Source: Chloroflexi bacterium UBA6077
GTDB lineage: Bacteria > Chloroflexota > UBA6077
Reading direction: 5' to 3'
Length of the DNA: 21,906 bases
NCBI GenBank assembly: GCA_002436065.1
Contig: DIXP01000020.1
Location: 1 to 21,906 of the forward strand
The first letter of the stretch is position 1. Every line of letters begins with the position of its first letter. A program made the position numbers and the translations under genes. This document shows, piece by piece, positions 6,830-14,070 of the stretch. The notes beneath the pieces are model-generated. The model saw only the letters and a program-made list of their open reading frames with translations, was not told where the DNA came from and made no database searches.

Positions 6830-7301
6830 GGCTGCATCACCTCCTGGCCTCGCCCCCATAAGGCACGCCCCGTACCACCGATTCCCGCCCATTGCAGGCC
6901 CATCGGGCAGCTAGGGCGCTGGACTGCCCCGCCGGCCCTGTGCTATCGTTCGCCCACAGGTAATCCATCGCACAGTCGCCGCTTCCGGCGAGCTTCCATT
7001 TCAGCCCCTTTCCCCGCCAGGGCGAGGCGCTATCATAGGCAGCGCAGGCCACCATTAAGCCTGCTCGAGCCCAAGACGAGCAGAACCCGTCCCGCGTGGA
7101 ACCCGTCATTCCCGCTTTCGCGGGAACCCAGTCGGGCCACCCAACGGGTCTGCTCGATCCCATAGCGAGGGCACCGACACCACCCCCCATTCGCAGCCCT
7201 CCGGCTATCTGTGCCCTCCACACCATCACCACTTGGGAGGAAAGTAGAATAGCAACTCTACGAATTGGGTCTACCTCCCCCCAAAAGGAGGCAAGGCAAC
7301 C
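6830..7301. other. Intergenic region, 472 bp, with one palindromic repeat
   Basis: I find no gene. A GTCATTCCCGC palindromic repeat lies at 7105-7129. A possible -10 (TAGAAT, near 7245) lacks a clear -35. A GGAGG is present before the GTG start of the downstream hydrolase. Confidence 0.45.
7105..7129. repeat. GTCATTCCCGC palindromic repeat, copy 1
   Basis: GTCAT is followed by a short hairpin, TTCCCGC-TTTC-GCGGGAA, and CCC. A close relative in the other loop orientation (CCCCGCGAAAGCGGGG) is at 21524-21549. This is the kind of extragenic palindrome scattered in many bacterial genomes. Confidence 0.55.
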
Positions 7302-8081
7302 GTGAAACAGCGATTCCTTCGATACTCCCACCTGTGGCCATGCAGAGCCCTGCTCGTGGTCCTTCTGACTGTGGCGGTCTACGCCCTCTCCCTGACCCAC
7401 GGAATGGCCGCGCCGTCAGCCCAGGAGATCGACGACCCCTCGATGGCCGATACCGAGCAATGGGACCCCAACGCCCAGGAGCCCCCGTTGGAAGCAACCG
7501 CGGATACCGAGATAGCCGCCGACGATGAATCGGACCCGGCATCGGAGGGAGACGAATCGGCGGAAGGAGACCAGGTAGCGGAAGGAGACCAAGCCGCCGA
7601 CGGAGCCGACGTGGCCGAGGGAGCCGAACCGGCAGAGCTCGCCTCCCGTGCGCAGACCTCATCCCGCGGCGGCGTCCGGCCGCCCGCCTCGCCGCCACCC
7701 CTGGGGGCCACCATCGCGGCCACCGCCCGGAAATACCTTGGCTTCCCCTACGCCTGGGCTGGTAGCTCCCCCAGGATCGGCTTCGACTGCAGCGGCTTCG
7801 TCTGGTACGTCTGCCAGATGGCCGGAATCGCGGTGCCCAACCACAACCTCGCGGGGCAGATGACCTCCGGGCCATCGATCCCTCGCGACCAGCTCCAGCC
7901 TGGCGACCTGCTGTTCTTCAAGAACACCTACCGCTCAGGGCTGTCCCACGGCGGGATCTACCTCGGCAACGGGCAGTTCATCCATTCCGTGGACGAATCG
8001 AAAGGCGTCTGCATCAGCAACCTCTGGGACAGCTACTGGGCCCCCCGATACCTGGGCGCCTCCCGCCCCGCCGACCGCTAA
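7302..8081 (+). CDS. Secreted NlpC/P60 family cell-wall hydrolase
   Basis: The 259-residue product begins with a signal peptide or membrane anchor (about residues 14-37). An acidic Glu/Asp/Gly/Ala repeat region (about 70-112, repeated EGDxxAEGDQ units) leads to an NlpC/P60 peptidase domain (about 133-255). The catalytic residues are visible: C163 in FDCSGFVWYV, H216 in LSHGGIYLG and a third polar residue likely H228 in QFIHSV. The QPGDLLFF motif is also present. Family members cleave peptide stems of peptidoglycan, acting outside the membrane. The GTG start is chosen because GGAGG precedes it by about 10 nt and the signal peptide follows directly. The acidic linker is unusual but does not touch the catalytic domain. 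Confidence 0.87.
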   Translation: MKQRFLRYSHLWPCRALLVVLLTVAVYALSLTHGMAAPSAQEIDDPSMADTEQWDPNAQEPPLEATADTEIAADDESDPASEGDESAEGDQVAEGDQAADGADVAEGAEPAELASRAQTSSRGGVRPPASPPPLGATIAATARKYLGFPYAWAGSSPRIGFDCSGFVWYVCQMAGIAVPNHNLAGQMTSGPSIPRDQLQPGDLLFFKNTYRSGLSHGGIYLGNGQFIHSVDESKGVCISNLWDSYWAPRYLGASRPADR

Positions 8082-8087
8082 CCCCAA

Positions 8088-8121
8088 CCCCTGCCGGGAA
8101 GCCGCGGCTTCCCGGCAGGGG
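8088..8121. terminator. Strong hairpin after the NlpC/P60 gene
   Basis: A perfect 16-bp stem (8088-8103 against 8106-8121) starts 7 nt after the stop codon. The loop is only GC, and no T-run follows. Its position suggests a terminator or an mRNA 3' end stabiliser. Confidence 0.6.
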
Positions 8122-8205
8122 CGAGGCTCCCACCGAGCAGCCCCAACTACCATGCCGCGCTCCCTCTCATCCCGCGCCCCCTGTCATGCCGGGCGCCTCT
8201 TCGTT

Positions 8206-8240
8206 GTCATCCTGAGCGTCGAGCGAAGGATCTCCTGTTG
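8206..8240. repeat. Dispersed GTCATCC...GCGAAGGATCTCC repeat, copy 2
   Basis: GTCATCCTGAGCGTCGAGCG is followed by AAGGATCTCCTGTTG, matching the copies at 6029 and 20160. A degraded partial copy (CAGCGAAGCATCTCC) follows at about 8273-8290. Confidence 0.6.
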
Positions 8241-8306
8241 GAGGGTGAACACGATCCATTTTCGTAGAAGCCGCAGCGAAGCATCTCCAGTTGCTCCCAC
8301 CAGGCG

Positions 8307-8495
8307 CTAAGAATGCAGACTTCGCGGCACAATGCGACCCGTCCGCGCGCAGTACGCCCGGTAGGCATTCCCAAAATGGTCCAGCATCATCCGCTCTTCC
8401 TGTGGAATGCGGACAAAATACAGCTGAAGACCCAGTGGCGAGATCGGCATTTCTCTCGCGAAGTCCTGACTCGGCGCCATTAGCCGCCGTGCCAC
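8307..8495 (-). pseudogene. C-terminal remnant of an isoprenylcysteine methyltransferase-like protein
   Basis: The frame encodes 62 residues. From about residue 17 on (LGLQLYFVRIPQEERMM, then FGNAYRAYCARTGRIVPR) it matches the conserved C-terminus of the integral-membrane ICMT/phospholipid methyltransferase family. The rest of that protein, with its transmembrane segments and cofactor loop, is missing. The frame opens with GTG immediately after the ribbon-helix-helix stop codon. The first 16 residues do not look like family sequence. I read it as the stub of a larger gene left after a deletion, although expression as a short peptide from the SPFH operon cannot be excluded. Confidence 0.5.
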
Positions 8496-8497
8496 GA

Positions 8498-8707
8498 TCA
8501 GTCGGAGGTATCCGCTGCCGCCCGGGTTTCCTCCGGATCCTGAAGGGGCTGCCGGCCGCGCCCCTTCCTCAGCCTCTCATCCACCGCACGCTGCAGGATG
8601 AACTCGATCTGGCCGTTCACGCTCCGGAACTCCTGGTCGGCCCAACGGTTCAGCTCCTCCCACAGCTCGGGGCTGATGCGCAGCAGAAACTTCTTCCGCT
8701 CCGACAC
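8498..8707 (-). CDS. Arc-like ribbon-helix-helix DNA-binding protein
   Basis: This is a 69-residue protein. KKFLLRISPELWEELNRWADQEFRSVNGQIEFILQRAV (about residues 5-42) is a classic ribbon-helix-helix fold: one strand that reads DNA, then two helices, with the SVNGQIEFIL dimerisation helix. The C-terminal tail is Arg/Glu/Pro-rich and probably disordered. It starts at GTG, 10 nt after the SPFH stop, without a strong ribosome site, so translation is probably coupled to the SPFH gene. Proteins of this type usually repress their own operon, and two direct repeats suited to such a dimer lie on the operon promoter. No toxin gene is present in the operon. Confidence 0.75.
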   Translation of the reverse strand: MSERKKFLLRISPELWEELNRWADQEFRSVNGQIEFILQRAVDERLRKGRGRQPLQDPEETRAAADTSD

Positions 8708-8717
8708 GATCGACGAC

Positions 8718-9596
8718 CTACTGGTAGAGCGTGCCGGCGTTTACCACCGGCGTGGCTGACGATTCACTGCACAGCACCACCAGCAGATTGCTGACCATGG
8801 CCGCCTTTCTATCCTCGTCCAGCTCCACAACCTTCCTCTCGGACAGCCTCTCCAGCGCCATTTCGACCATGCCGACGGCGCCGCTCACGATCTGCGCGCG
8901 CGCCGCTACCACAGCCTGAGCCTGCTGCCGGCGCAACATGACCTCGGCGATCTCGGAGGCGTACGCCAGATGGCTCAGGCGGGCTTCGATCACGTGAACC
9001 CCTGCCCTCTGGAAGCGCTCGCTCAACTCCATCTCCAGCACCTGGTTGACCTGCTCCGCCCCCGCCCGCAGCGTAAGAACGTCGTCTTCGTGATTCTCGA
9101 AGGTGTCGTAGGGATAGGAACCGGCCAGGTGCCTGACCGCCGCTTCGCTCTGGACCACCACGTACTGCTCGTAGTCGTCCACGTCGAAGGATGCCCGGAA
9201 GGTGTCTTCCACCTGCCAGACCACGACCGCAGCGATCTCGATCGGGTTGCCTGACTTGTCGTTGACCTTCAGCTTCTGGCCGTTCAGGTTCCTCGCACGG
9301 AGCGTGAGCCTCTTCTTGATGTAGAAAGGGTTGGCCCAGTAGAAGCCGCTGCTCCGAACGGTTCCAGCGTAGGTCCCGAAGAGGACAAGGACCTTGGCAT
9401 CGTTCGGATTGACGATGAAGAGCCCGGCCAGGGCGAGCGCAGCGACGATGGAGACGAGCAGCAGGGGAATGAGCAGCAGCAAGTTCTCCTGTTGGATAAT
9501 CGGGACGAGCAGGCCGATTGCCGCCAGGATCGCGAGGACGCCGATGGCCAGTGCCAGGTAACCCGAGGCCGCAGAGCGACGGTGTTCGGTGTTCAT
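8718..9596 (-). CDS. SPFH/Band 7 (stomatin-like) membrane protein
   Basis: The 292-residue product has two N-terminal hydrophobic segments (about residues 12-35 and 40-62). An SPFH/prohibitin-like domain follows (about 63-230), containing FIVNPNDAKVLVLFGTYAGTVRSSGFYWANPF and an Ala/Glu-rich helical ending (LRRQQAQAVVAARAQIV). Such proteins form membrane-associated oligomers that organise microdomains or bind proteases. The ATG at 9596 is chosen because GGAGG lies 4 nt upstream. An in-frame extension to 9659 would begin ahead of the predicted promoter's -35 element. It is the first gene of a two-gene operon with the ribbon-helix-helix protein. Confidence 0.85.
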   Translation of the reverse strand: MNTEHRRSAASGYLALAIGVLAILAAIGLLVPIIQQENLLLLIPLLLVSIVAALALAGLFIVNPNDAKVLVLFGTYAGTVRSSGFYWANPFYIKKRLTLRARNLNGQKLKVNDKSGNPIEIAAVVVWQVEDTFRASFDVDDYEQYVVVQSEAAVRHLAGSYPYDTFENHEDDVLTLRAGAEQVNQVLEMELSERFQRAGVHVIEARLSHLAYASEIAEVMLRRQQAQAVVAARAQIVSGAVGMVEMALERLSERKVVELDEDRKAAMVSNLLVVLCSESSATPVVNAGTLYQ

Positions 9597-9614
9597 GTTG
9601 CCTCCAACAGCTTT

Positions 9615-9633
9615 ATGATATCCGCATGATATC
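9615..9633. promoter_or_regulatory. Putative ribbon-helix-helix operator: two ATGATATC repeats
   Basis: ATGATATC occurs at 9615-9622 and again at 9626-9633, an exact direct repeat with an 11-bp period, about one helical turn. The second copy covers the -10 element and the first covers the region just after the transcription start. Ribbon-helix-helix dimers bind such tandem short sites, and one is encoded as the second gene of this operon, so autorepression is inferred. Confidence 0.5.
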
Positions 9634-9653
9634 ACTTTGATAGAGGCTGTCAA
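9626..9653 (-). promoter_or_regulatory. Promoter of the SPFH-RHH operon
   Basis: On the minus strand TTGACA (9648-9653) and TATCAT (9626-9631) are separated by 16 bp, giving a near-consensus promoter just upstream of the SPFH ribosome-binding site. Confidence 0.6.
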
Positions 9654-9781
9654 GCACATTCCGAACTGGCACTCGGCCAGGTCGGCCCGTCTCGGTTACT
9701 CCACGACCGCGGTCGCGAAGCCGCCCCACGACCGCTTGTCCCCTGTCTCCTGCCCGAGACCATGGAGTCTGAGCGACTCTC

Positions 9782-11416
9782 TTACCTCTCCGTCTGAACC
9801 GCCACCAGACTCGTTGCGCCGTACTTCTCCCTTAGACGCGGTTTCTCGATCTTGCCGGTGGGATTGCGCGGGACTCTATCGAAGATGATCCTGCGCGGAC
9901 GTTTGTAGCGCGGCATCGGAGCGCAGAACGCCACTATCTCCTCTTCAGTGCACTCGCATCCCTGTTTCAGTTCGATGATAGCAGCCGCTATCTCGCCTAG
10001 CCGCTTATCAGGCAATCCGATGACCGCCACATCCTTGATTGCGTTGTGCGCACGGAGGAAATCTTCAATCTGTACCGGATACAGATTCTCTCCGCCGCTG
10101 ATAATCACATCCTTCTTCCGATCCACCAGGTAGATGAACCCGTCCTCATCCATCCGGGCCATATCTCCAGTGAACAACCAGCCATCCTTGATTGCCGCCG
10201 CGGTTGCTTCGGGGTCGTTGTAGTAGCATTTCATCACACCCGGCCCCTTCACGGCCAACTCCCCAACCTGCCCCTGCGTTACCGGGTTCCCGCCGTCGTC
10301 GACGATCTTGGCTTCCCAGTTGTAGCCCGGTATCCCGATAGCCCCGACCTTATGGATGTTCTCAGTACCCAAATGGACGCATCCAGGGCCGGTAGACTCG
10401 CTCAGACCATAGTTCGTATCGTAAAGATGGTCGGGGAAATACTCTTTCCAACGACGAATCAAGCTAGCAGGAACCGGCTGCGCGCCAATGTGCATCAGCC
10501 TCCACTGGGAAAGCTCGTAATCCTCCAGCTTGATATCTCCTCTTTGGATCGAATCCAGGATGTCCTGGGCCCAGGGGACCAGCAGCCAGACAATGGTGAT
10601 CTTCTCTTCGGAGACTGCCTTGAGTATCCATTCAGGCTTGGCTCCGCGAAGCAATACGGCCTTGCTCCCCGACAGCAGACTGCCGAACCAGTGCATCTTC
10701 GCGCCGGTATGGTAAAGCGGCGGGATGCACAGAAAGTTGTCTTCGCGCTTCTGGCCGTGGTGCTCCATTTCCGCATAACATGCCGACATCAGACTCCGGT
10801 GCGGATGCAGAATCGCTTTTGGAAACCCCGTAGTACCCGAGGAGAAGTACACCGCCGCATCATCTTCGTCCGTGAGTTTGATATGCGGGGCTTCAGAGGA
10901 ACAGTTGGCAGTAAGACGGTCGTAGTTCTCGGCAAAACTCGGACGGTTCTCTCCCGAAAAGAGGAGCATCTTCACCCTGGGTATCTGATCGTAAATCGTC
11001 TCCACCCGGCCGATGAACTCGGGCCCGAAGATCAAAGCAATGGCTTCCGATAGGTCCAAACAGTACTTGATCTCCTCAGGCGTGTAGCGAAAGTTTAACG
11101 GTACTGCGACGGCGCCGGTCTTCAGTATTCCAAAGTAGATCGGCAGCCACTCCAGGCAATTCATCAAGAGAATGGCGACCTTATCCCCCTTCTTGATGCC
11201 CCTCTTCAGCAGCAGATTGGCCAGCCGATTGGCCTTCTCGTCGAACACACCCCAGCTCATTTCCCGCCGGTATTCGCCTGCCGAGCTGTTTTCGATCAGT
11301 TCATACTCACGCCAGGTGACGTTATGGCTTTCCTGGAGATCCATATTGATCTCAGTCAAGCATTTCTCCTGTCCATACAGCTCGGCATTGCGCGACAGTA
11401 TCTCCGTGATGGGCAC
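9782..11416 (-). CDS. Acyl-CoA synthetase (AMP-dependent synthetase/ligase)
   Basis: This 544-residue ANL-superfamily enzyme activates a carboxylic acid as an acyl-adenylate and transfers it to coenzyme A. The core motifs are complete: phosphate-binding loop YFSSGTTGFPK (190-200), aromatic/adenine motif NYGLSESTGPG, GWLFTGD, hinge DRKKDVIISGGENLYPVQIE and the catalytic-lysine motif PRNPTGKIEKPRLREKYG. The length fits a medium- or long-chain acyl-CoA synthetase; the chain length of the acid cannot be told. The start is GTG because GGGAGGAG lies about 9 nt upstream. An out-of-frame ATG lies between the two. It is a single gene convergent with nothing obvious and separated by about 185 bp from the divergent end of the SPFH operon. 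Confidence 0.88.
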   Translation of the reverse strand: MPITEILSRNAELYGQEKCLTEINMDLQESHNVTWREYELIENSSAGEYRREMSWGVFDEKANRLANLLLKRGIKKGDKVAILLMNCLEWLPIYFGILKTGAVAVPLNFRYTPEEIKYCLDLSEAIALIFGPEFIGRVETIYDQIPRVKMLLFSGENRPSFAENYDRLTANCSSEAPHIKLTDEDDAAVYFSSGTTGFPKAILHPHRSLMSACYAEMEHHGQKREDNFLCIPPLYHTGAKMHWFGSLLSGSKAVLLRGAKPEWILKAVSEEKITIVWLLVPWAQDILDSIQRGDIKLEDYELSQWRLMHIGAQPVPASLIRRWKEYFPDHLYDTNYGLSESTGPGCVHLGTENIHKVGAIGIPGYNWEAKIVDDGGNPVTQGQVGELAVKGPGVMKCYYNDPEATAAAIKDGWLFTGDMARMDEDGFIYLVDRKKDVIISGGENLYPVQIEDFLRAHNAIKDVAVIGLPDKRLGEIAAAIIELKQGCECTEEEIVAFCAPMPRYKRPRRIIFDRVPRNPTGKIEKPRLREKYGATSLVAVQTER

Positions 11417-11685
11417 CTTCCATCTCCTCCCGTTATATCAACACGACGCAAGGCATCATGTATTTACTAATCTACTCATGAGACGAAACAAAGGGGAGCC
11501 AGTACTCCGGTTTCCTGGGCGAGCTATGGTAGCACGAAAAGCCCCTGAGGGTCTGCCAAGCATGTCACCCCAACTTGGGTTCGGCACCTATCATCTGCCA
11601 ATCTGGGCTCTCTTGAGAACGATTCCAGCGGGTGCTCGGTGAAGTTGCCTCCACGGCCGTAGCCGAAGTGCAAGCCGTATAGTGC

Positions 11686-11900
11686 GGCTCCCTTAGTGGT
11701 CCGTCCACCAAGTCCCTTGCAGCTTCGCCATGTCCCGTCGCCCGACACTAAAGTGATCGAGCTAAGAAAACGAAGCCCCTTCGGGGCTAGGTACCCAGCC
11801 CGCTGAAGCGGGCTTCGTTTTCTTAGCCCGACGGCTTCAGCCTCGGGCTCTCGAACACGGAAAGTGACGTGGATTTGGCGGACGGACCACTGAGGGAGCC
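11686..11900. mobile_element. MITE-like palindromic element, 215 bp
   Basis: The outer 30 bp (11686-11715 and 11871-11900) are inverted repeats with about three mismatches, beginning GGCTCCCTTAGTGGTCCGTC on the left. Nested inside is a second perfect 17-bp inverted repeat, CTAAGAAAACGAAGCCC (11762-11778) against 11810-11826, with a further small hairpin after it. It has no coding capacity. The outer similarity may extend to GTG at 11682 and 11904. A TA precedes the left end but the right flank is TC, so a target duplication is not certain. Confidence 0.6.
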
Positions 11901-11903
11901 CCA

Positions 11904-11959
11904 CTCTGCAGCTTGCACTTTGTACTCTGCACTCTGTACCCTGCTCCTTGCACCCTGCA
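11904..11959. repeat. Heptanucleotide tandem repeat, 8 units
   Basis: The stretch divides into eight successive 7-mers of the pattern YYYTGYA: CTCTGCA, GCTTGCA, CTTTGTA, CTCTGCA, CTCTGTA, CCCTGCT, CCTTGCA and CCCTGCA. It abuts the palindromic element and ends about 28 nt before the start codon of the PLP-enzyme gene. Confidence 0.65.
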
Positions 11960-11987
11960 CCCGATTCAGGAAGAGAGGTAGTCGAGG

Positions 11988-13106
11988 ATGAGAATCGAGA
12001 CGCTGGCAGTCCACGCCGGGCTGCGGGTCGATCCGGACACAGGGGCGGTGACGCCGCCCATACACATGACCACCACCTTCGAGCGGGCTGCCGATGGCAG
12101 CTTCCCTCACGGCTACATCTACGCCCGCACCAGCAACCCCAACAGGGACGCCCTGGAGGAAGCCCTGGCGGCCCTGGAGGGCGGCGCCGCGGCCGCGGCA
12201 TTCTCCTCCGGCATGGCCGCCACCATGAGCGTCCTCCAGACCCTCTCCCCCGGCGACCACGTGGTGGCGCCCAGCGATGTATACCACGGCACCACGAAGC
12301 TGCTGCGGGAGACCTTCTCTCGGTGGGGGCTGGAATCGACCTTCGTGGACATGGCGGACCCGGGCCGGGTCCGGAGCGCCCTCCGGCCGAACACGAAGCT
12401 GGTGTGGATAGAGACGCCCTCCAACCCCCTGCTCAAGATAACCGACATTGCCGCCATCGCGGATCTCGCCCACTCGGTCGGGGCCATCTGCGCCTGCGAC
12501 AACAGCTGGGCCAGTCCGATTCTACAGCGCCCCCTCGATCTGGGAGCGGACCTGACCGTGCATTCGACCACCAAGTACCTGGGGGGCCACAGCGACGTCA
12601 CCGGGGGCGCCGTGGTGGCGAAGACCGCCGAGGGATTCTTCGAGCAGGTGCGGCAGATCCAGGTTTCGGGCGGCGCCGTGCCGTCCCCCTTCGAGTGCTG
12701 GCTGGTGATGCGGGGCATCCGGACCCTGCCCTACCGGATGAGAGCCCACTCCGAAAACGCCGGCCGGATCGCGATCTTCCTGAACGGCCACCCAGGGGTC
12801 GAGCGAGTGCACTACCCTGGGCTCCCCCAGCACCCCGGCCACGACGTGGCCGGCAGGCAGATGGCCCTCTTCGGGGGGATGCTCTCCTTCCAGGTGAAGG
12901 GTGATGGGCGCCGGACCCTGGAGGTGGCTGCGGCCATGCGGGTCTTCACTCGGGCTACGAGCCTCGGCGGCTTCGAGAGCCTGGTCGAGCACCGGGCCTC
13001 CATCGAGGGACCCGACACCCGCACGCCGGAGAACCTCCTGCGCCTCTCCATCGGACTGGAGCACCCCGACGACCTGGTGGAGGACCTGGAACGGGCCCTC
13101 GGCTAG
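11988..13106 (+). CDS. Cystathionine gamma-synthase/gamma-lyase family PLP enzyme
   Basis: This 372-residue protein is of the Cys/Met metabolism PLP-dependent family, which performs gamma-replacement, gamma- or beta-elimination in methionine and cysteine synthesis. Visible features are the N-terminal ETLAVHAG, the cofactor-binding YARTSNPNRDALE and FSSGMAAT, aspartate D171 in the CDNSWASP motif, and lysine K196 in STTKYLGGHSD, which forms the Schiff base. The C-terminal ATSLGGFESLVEHRAS and LRLSIGLEHPDDL motifs are intact. Sequence alone does not separate cystathionine gamma-synthase (metB), gamma-lyase or O-acetylhomoserine sulfhydrylase, so no symbol is given. It appears monocistronic. GAGAGG lies upstream of the ATG. 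Confidence 0.88.
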   Translation: MRIETLAVHAGLRVDPDTGAVTPPIHMTTTFERAADGSFPHGYIYARTSNPNRDALEEALAALEGGAAAAAFSSGMAATMSVLQTLSPGDHVVAPSDVYHGTTKLLRETFSRWGLESTFVDMADPGRVRSALRPNTKLVWIETPSNPLLKITDIAAIADLAHSVGAICACDNSWASPILQRPLDLGADLTVHSTTKYLGGHSDVTGGAVVAKTAEGFFEQVRQIQVSGGAVPSPFECWLVMRGIRTLPYRMRAHSENAGRIAIFLNGHPGVERVHYPGLPQHPGHDVAGRQMALFGGMLSFQVKGDGRRTLEVAAAMRVFTRATSLGGFESLVEHRASIEGPDTRTPENLLRLSIGLEHPDDLVEDLERALG

Positions 13107-13137
13107 AACCGCAAACGCCGAGGCTCCCCACCACAGA

Positions 13138-13205
13138 GGACACAGACTTCCCCTGCCTACCTGTACCCCCGGCATCCGCCGGCCGGCAGGGACAAGCCTG
13201 TGTCC
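13138..13205. terminator. Imperfect long hairpin downstream of the PLP-enzyme gene
   Basis: GGACACAGACTTCCCCTGCC (13138-13157) pairs with 13185-13205, with one mismatch and a one-base bulge. It begins 31 nt after the stop codon. It could be a terminator or another extragenic palindrome; no T-run follows. Confidence 0.4.
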
Positions 13206-13243
13206 AACTTGGCGCCGTCATATCCCCGAGCCCCCCTCTCGAT

Positions 13244-13279
13244 CGGAACCGGAAGAACCCCCATTGGGTCGTGTAGGAG
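13244..13279. repeat. 36-bp direct repeat, left copy
   Basis: This sequence is identical over 36 bp to 17682-17717. On the minus strand it would encode SYTTQWGFFRFR, part of the membrane-protein remnant at the right copy. Here no surrounding coding sequence of that protein remains. It lies 20 bp beyond the stop codon of the ABC permease gene. Confidence 0.7.
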
Positions 13280-13299
13280 TGGACTTGCTGAATGCACCA

Positions 13300-14070
13300 C
13301 TAAGCTGCTTTCCGTTTGTATGCGCGCATCGCAAACAGATATGCGACGATCAGTATCCCTGAGCACCACGCGAGCGCAACCCAAATATCATTTCCGACAG
13401 GTTGCCCCGACAGGAGCGCGCGGATGGCGTCCACTATCGAAGTAACCGGCTGATTTTCGGCAAAAGCGCGGACAGCCGACGGCATCGATTCGGTAGGCAC
13501 AAACGCCGAACTGATAAACGGAAGGAAGATAAGCGGATAGGCAAAGGCGCTTGCGCCGTCCACCGATTTTGCAATCAGTCCAGGAATCACCGCGATCCAA
13601 GTCAGGGCCAGTGTGAACAGCGCGAGTATCCCGGCTACGGCAAGCCATGAGAGTACCCCCGCCGGCGAGCGGAAGCCTATAACGAGCGCTACGAGAATGA
13701 TGACGACAATCGAAATCGCGTTGGATACCAGCGAGGTCAGCACGTGCCCCCACAGCATGGACGAACGCGCAATCGGCATGGAGTGGAACCGCTCGAATAT
13801 GCCCCCCTGCACATCCATAAACAGGCGGAGAGCCGTATAGGCAGTGCCGCTTGCTATCGCAATCAGCAGGATGCCAGGCAACAGGTAATTCACATAGTTA
13901 TCCGTACCGGTTTGAATCGCGCCGCCAAACACATAGACGAACAGCAGCAGCAACGCGATCGGAGTGATGGTGACCGTGATGATGGTATCCATGCTGCGGA
14001 AAATGTGGCGCATGGAACGTCCAAGCATAACGCCCATATCGCTGAAAGAGTGTTCCTCAATCGTCTCCAT
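13300..14070 (-). CDS. ABC-2 type transporter permease (DrrB-like)
   Basis: The 256-residue protein has six predicted hydrophobic segments and the ABC-2 signature region near residues 86-101 (MDVQGGIFERFHSMPIARSS). It also has the typical FISSAFVPTESMP and VTSIVDAIRALLSG segments late in the protein. Such permeases pair with a DrrA-like ATPase to export drugs or other hydrophobic compounds. It begins directly after the ATPase stop codon (TAA then ATG), so the two are translationally coupled. It is the last gene of the PadR cassette, whose base composition is visibly less GC-rich than the flanks. Confidence 0.85.
   Translation of the reverse strand: METIEEHSFSDMGVMLGRSMRHIFRSMDTIITVTITPIALLLLFVYVFGGAIQTGTDNYVNYLLPGILLIAIASGTAYTALRLFMDVQGGIFERFHSMPIARSSMLWGHVLTSLVSNAISIVVIILVALVIGFRSPAGVLSWLAVAGILALFTLALTWIAVIPGLIAKSVDGASAFAYPLIFLPFISSAFVPTESMPSAVRAFAENQPVTSIVDAIRALLSGQPVGNDIWVALAWCSGILIVAYLFAMRAYKRKAA

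Larger units (their letters stand above)
11417..11987. other. Intergenic region, 571 bp, filled by repeats
   Basis: No supportable gene was found. The right half is a palindromic element (11686-11900) followed by a heptanucleotide repeat (11904-11959). I see no recognisable SAM or T-box riboswitch before the sulfur amino acid gene. Confidence 0.5.

Noticed and set aside
10046..11053. Plus-strand open frame of 335 codons opposite the acyl-CoA synthetase
   Set aside because: The minus-strand frame carries all ANL motifs; the plus frame has no recognisable domain or ribosome site.
11417..11987. Possible SAM or T-box riboswitch before the Cys/Met enzyme gene
   Set aside because: The hairpins present belong to the palindromic element; no conserved riboswitch core was seen.
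11524..12201. Minus-strand frame across the palindromic element and the PLP-enzyme start
   Set aside because: It reads through inverted repeats and antisense of a well-supported gene; no family resemblance.
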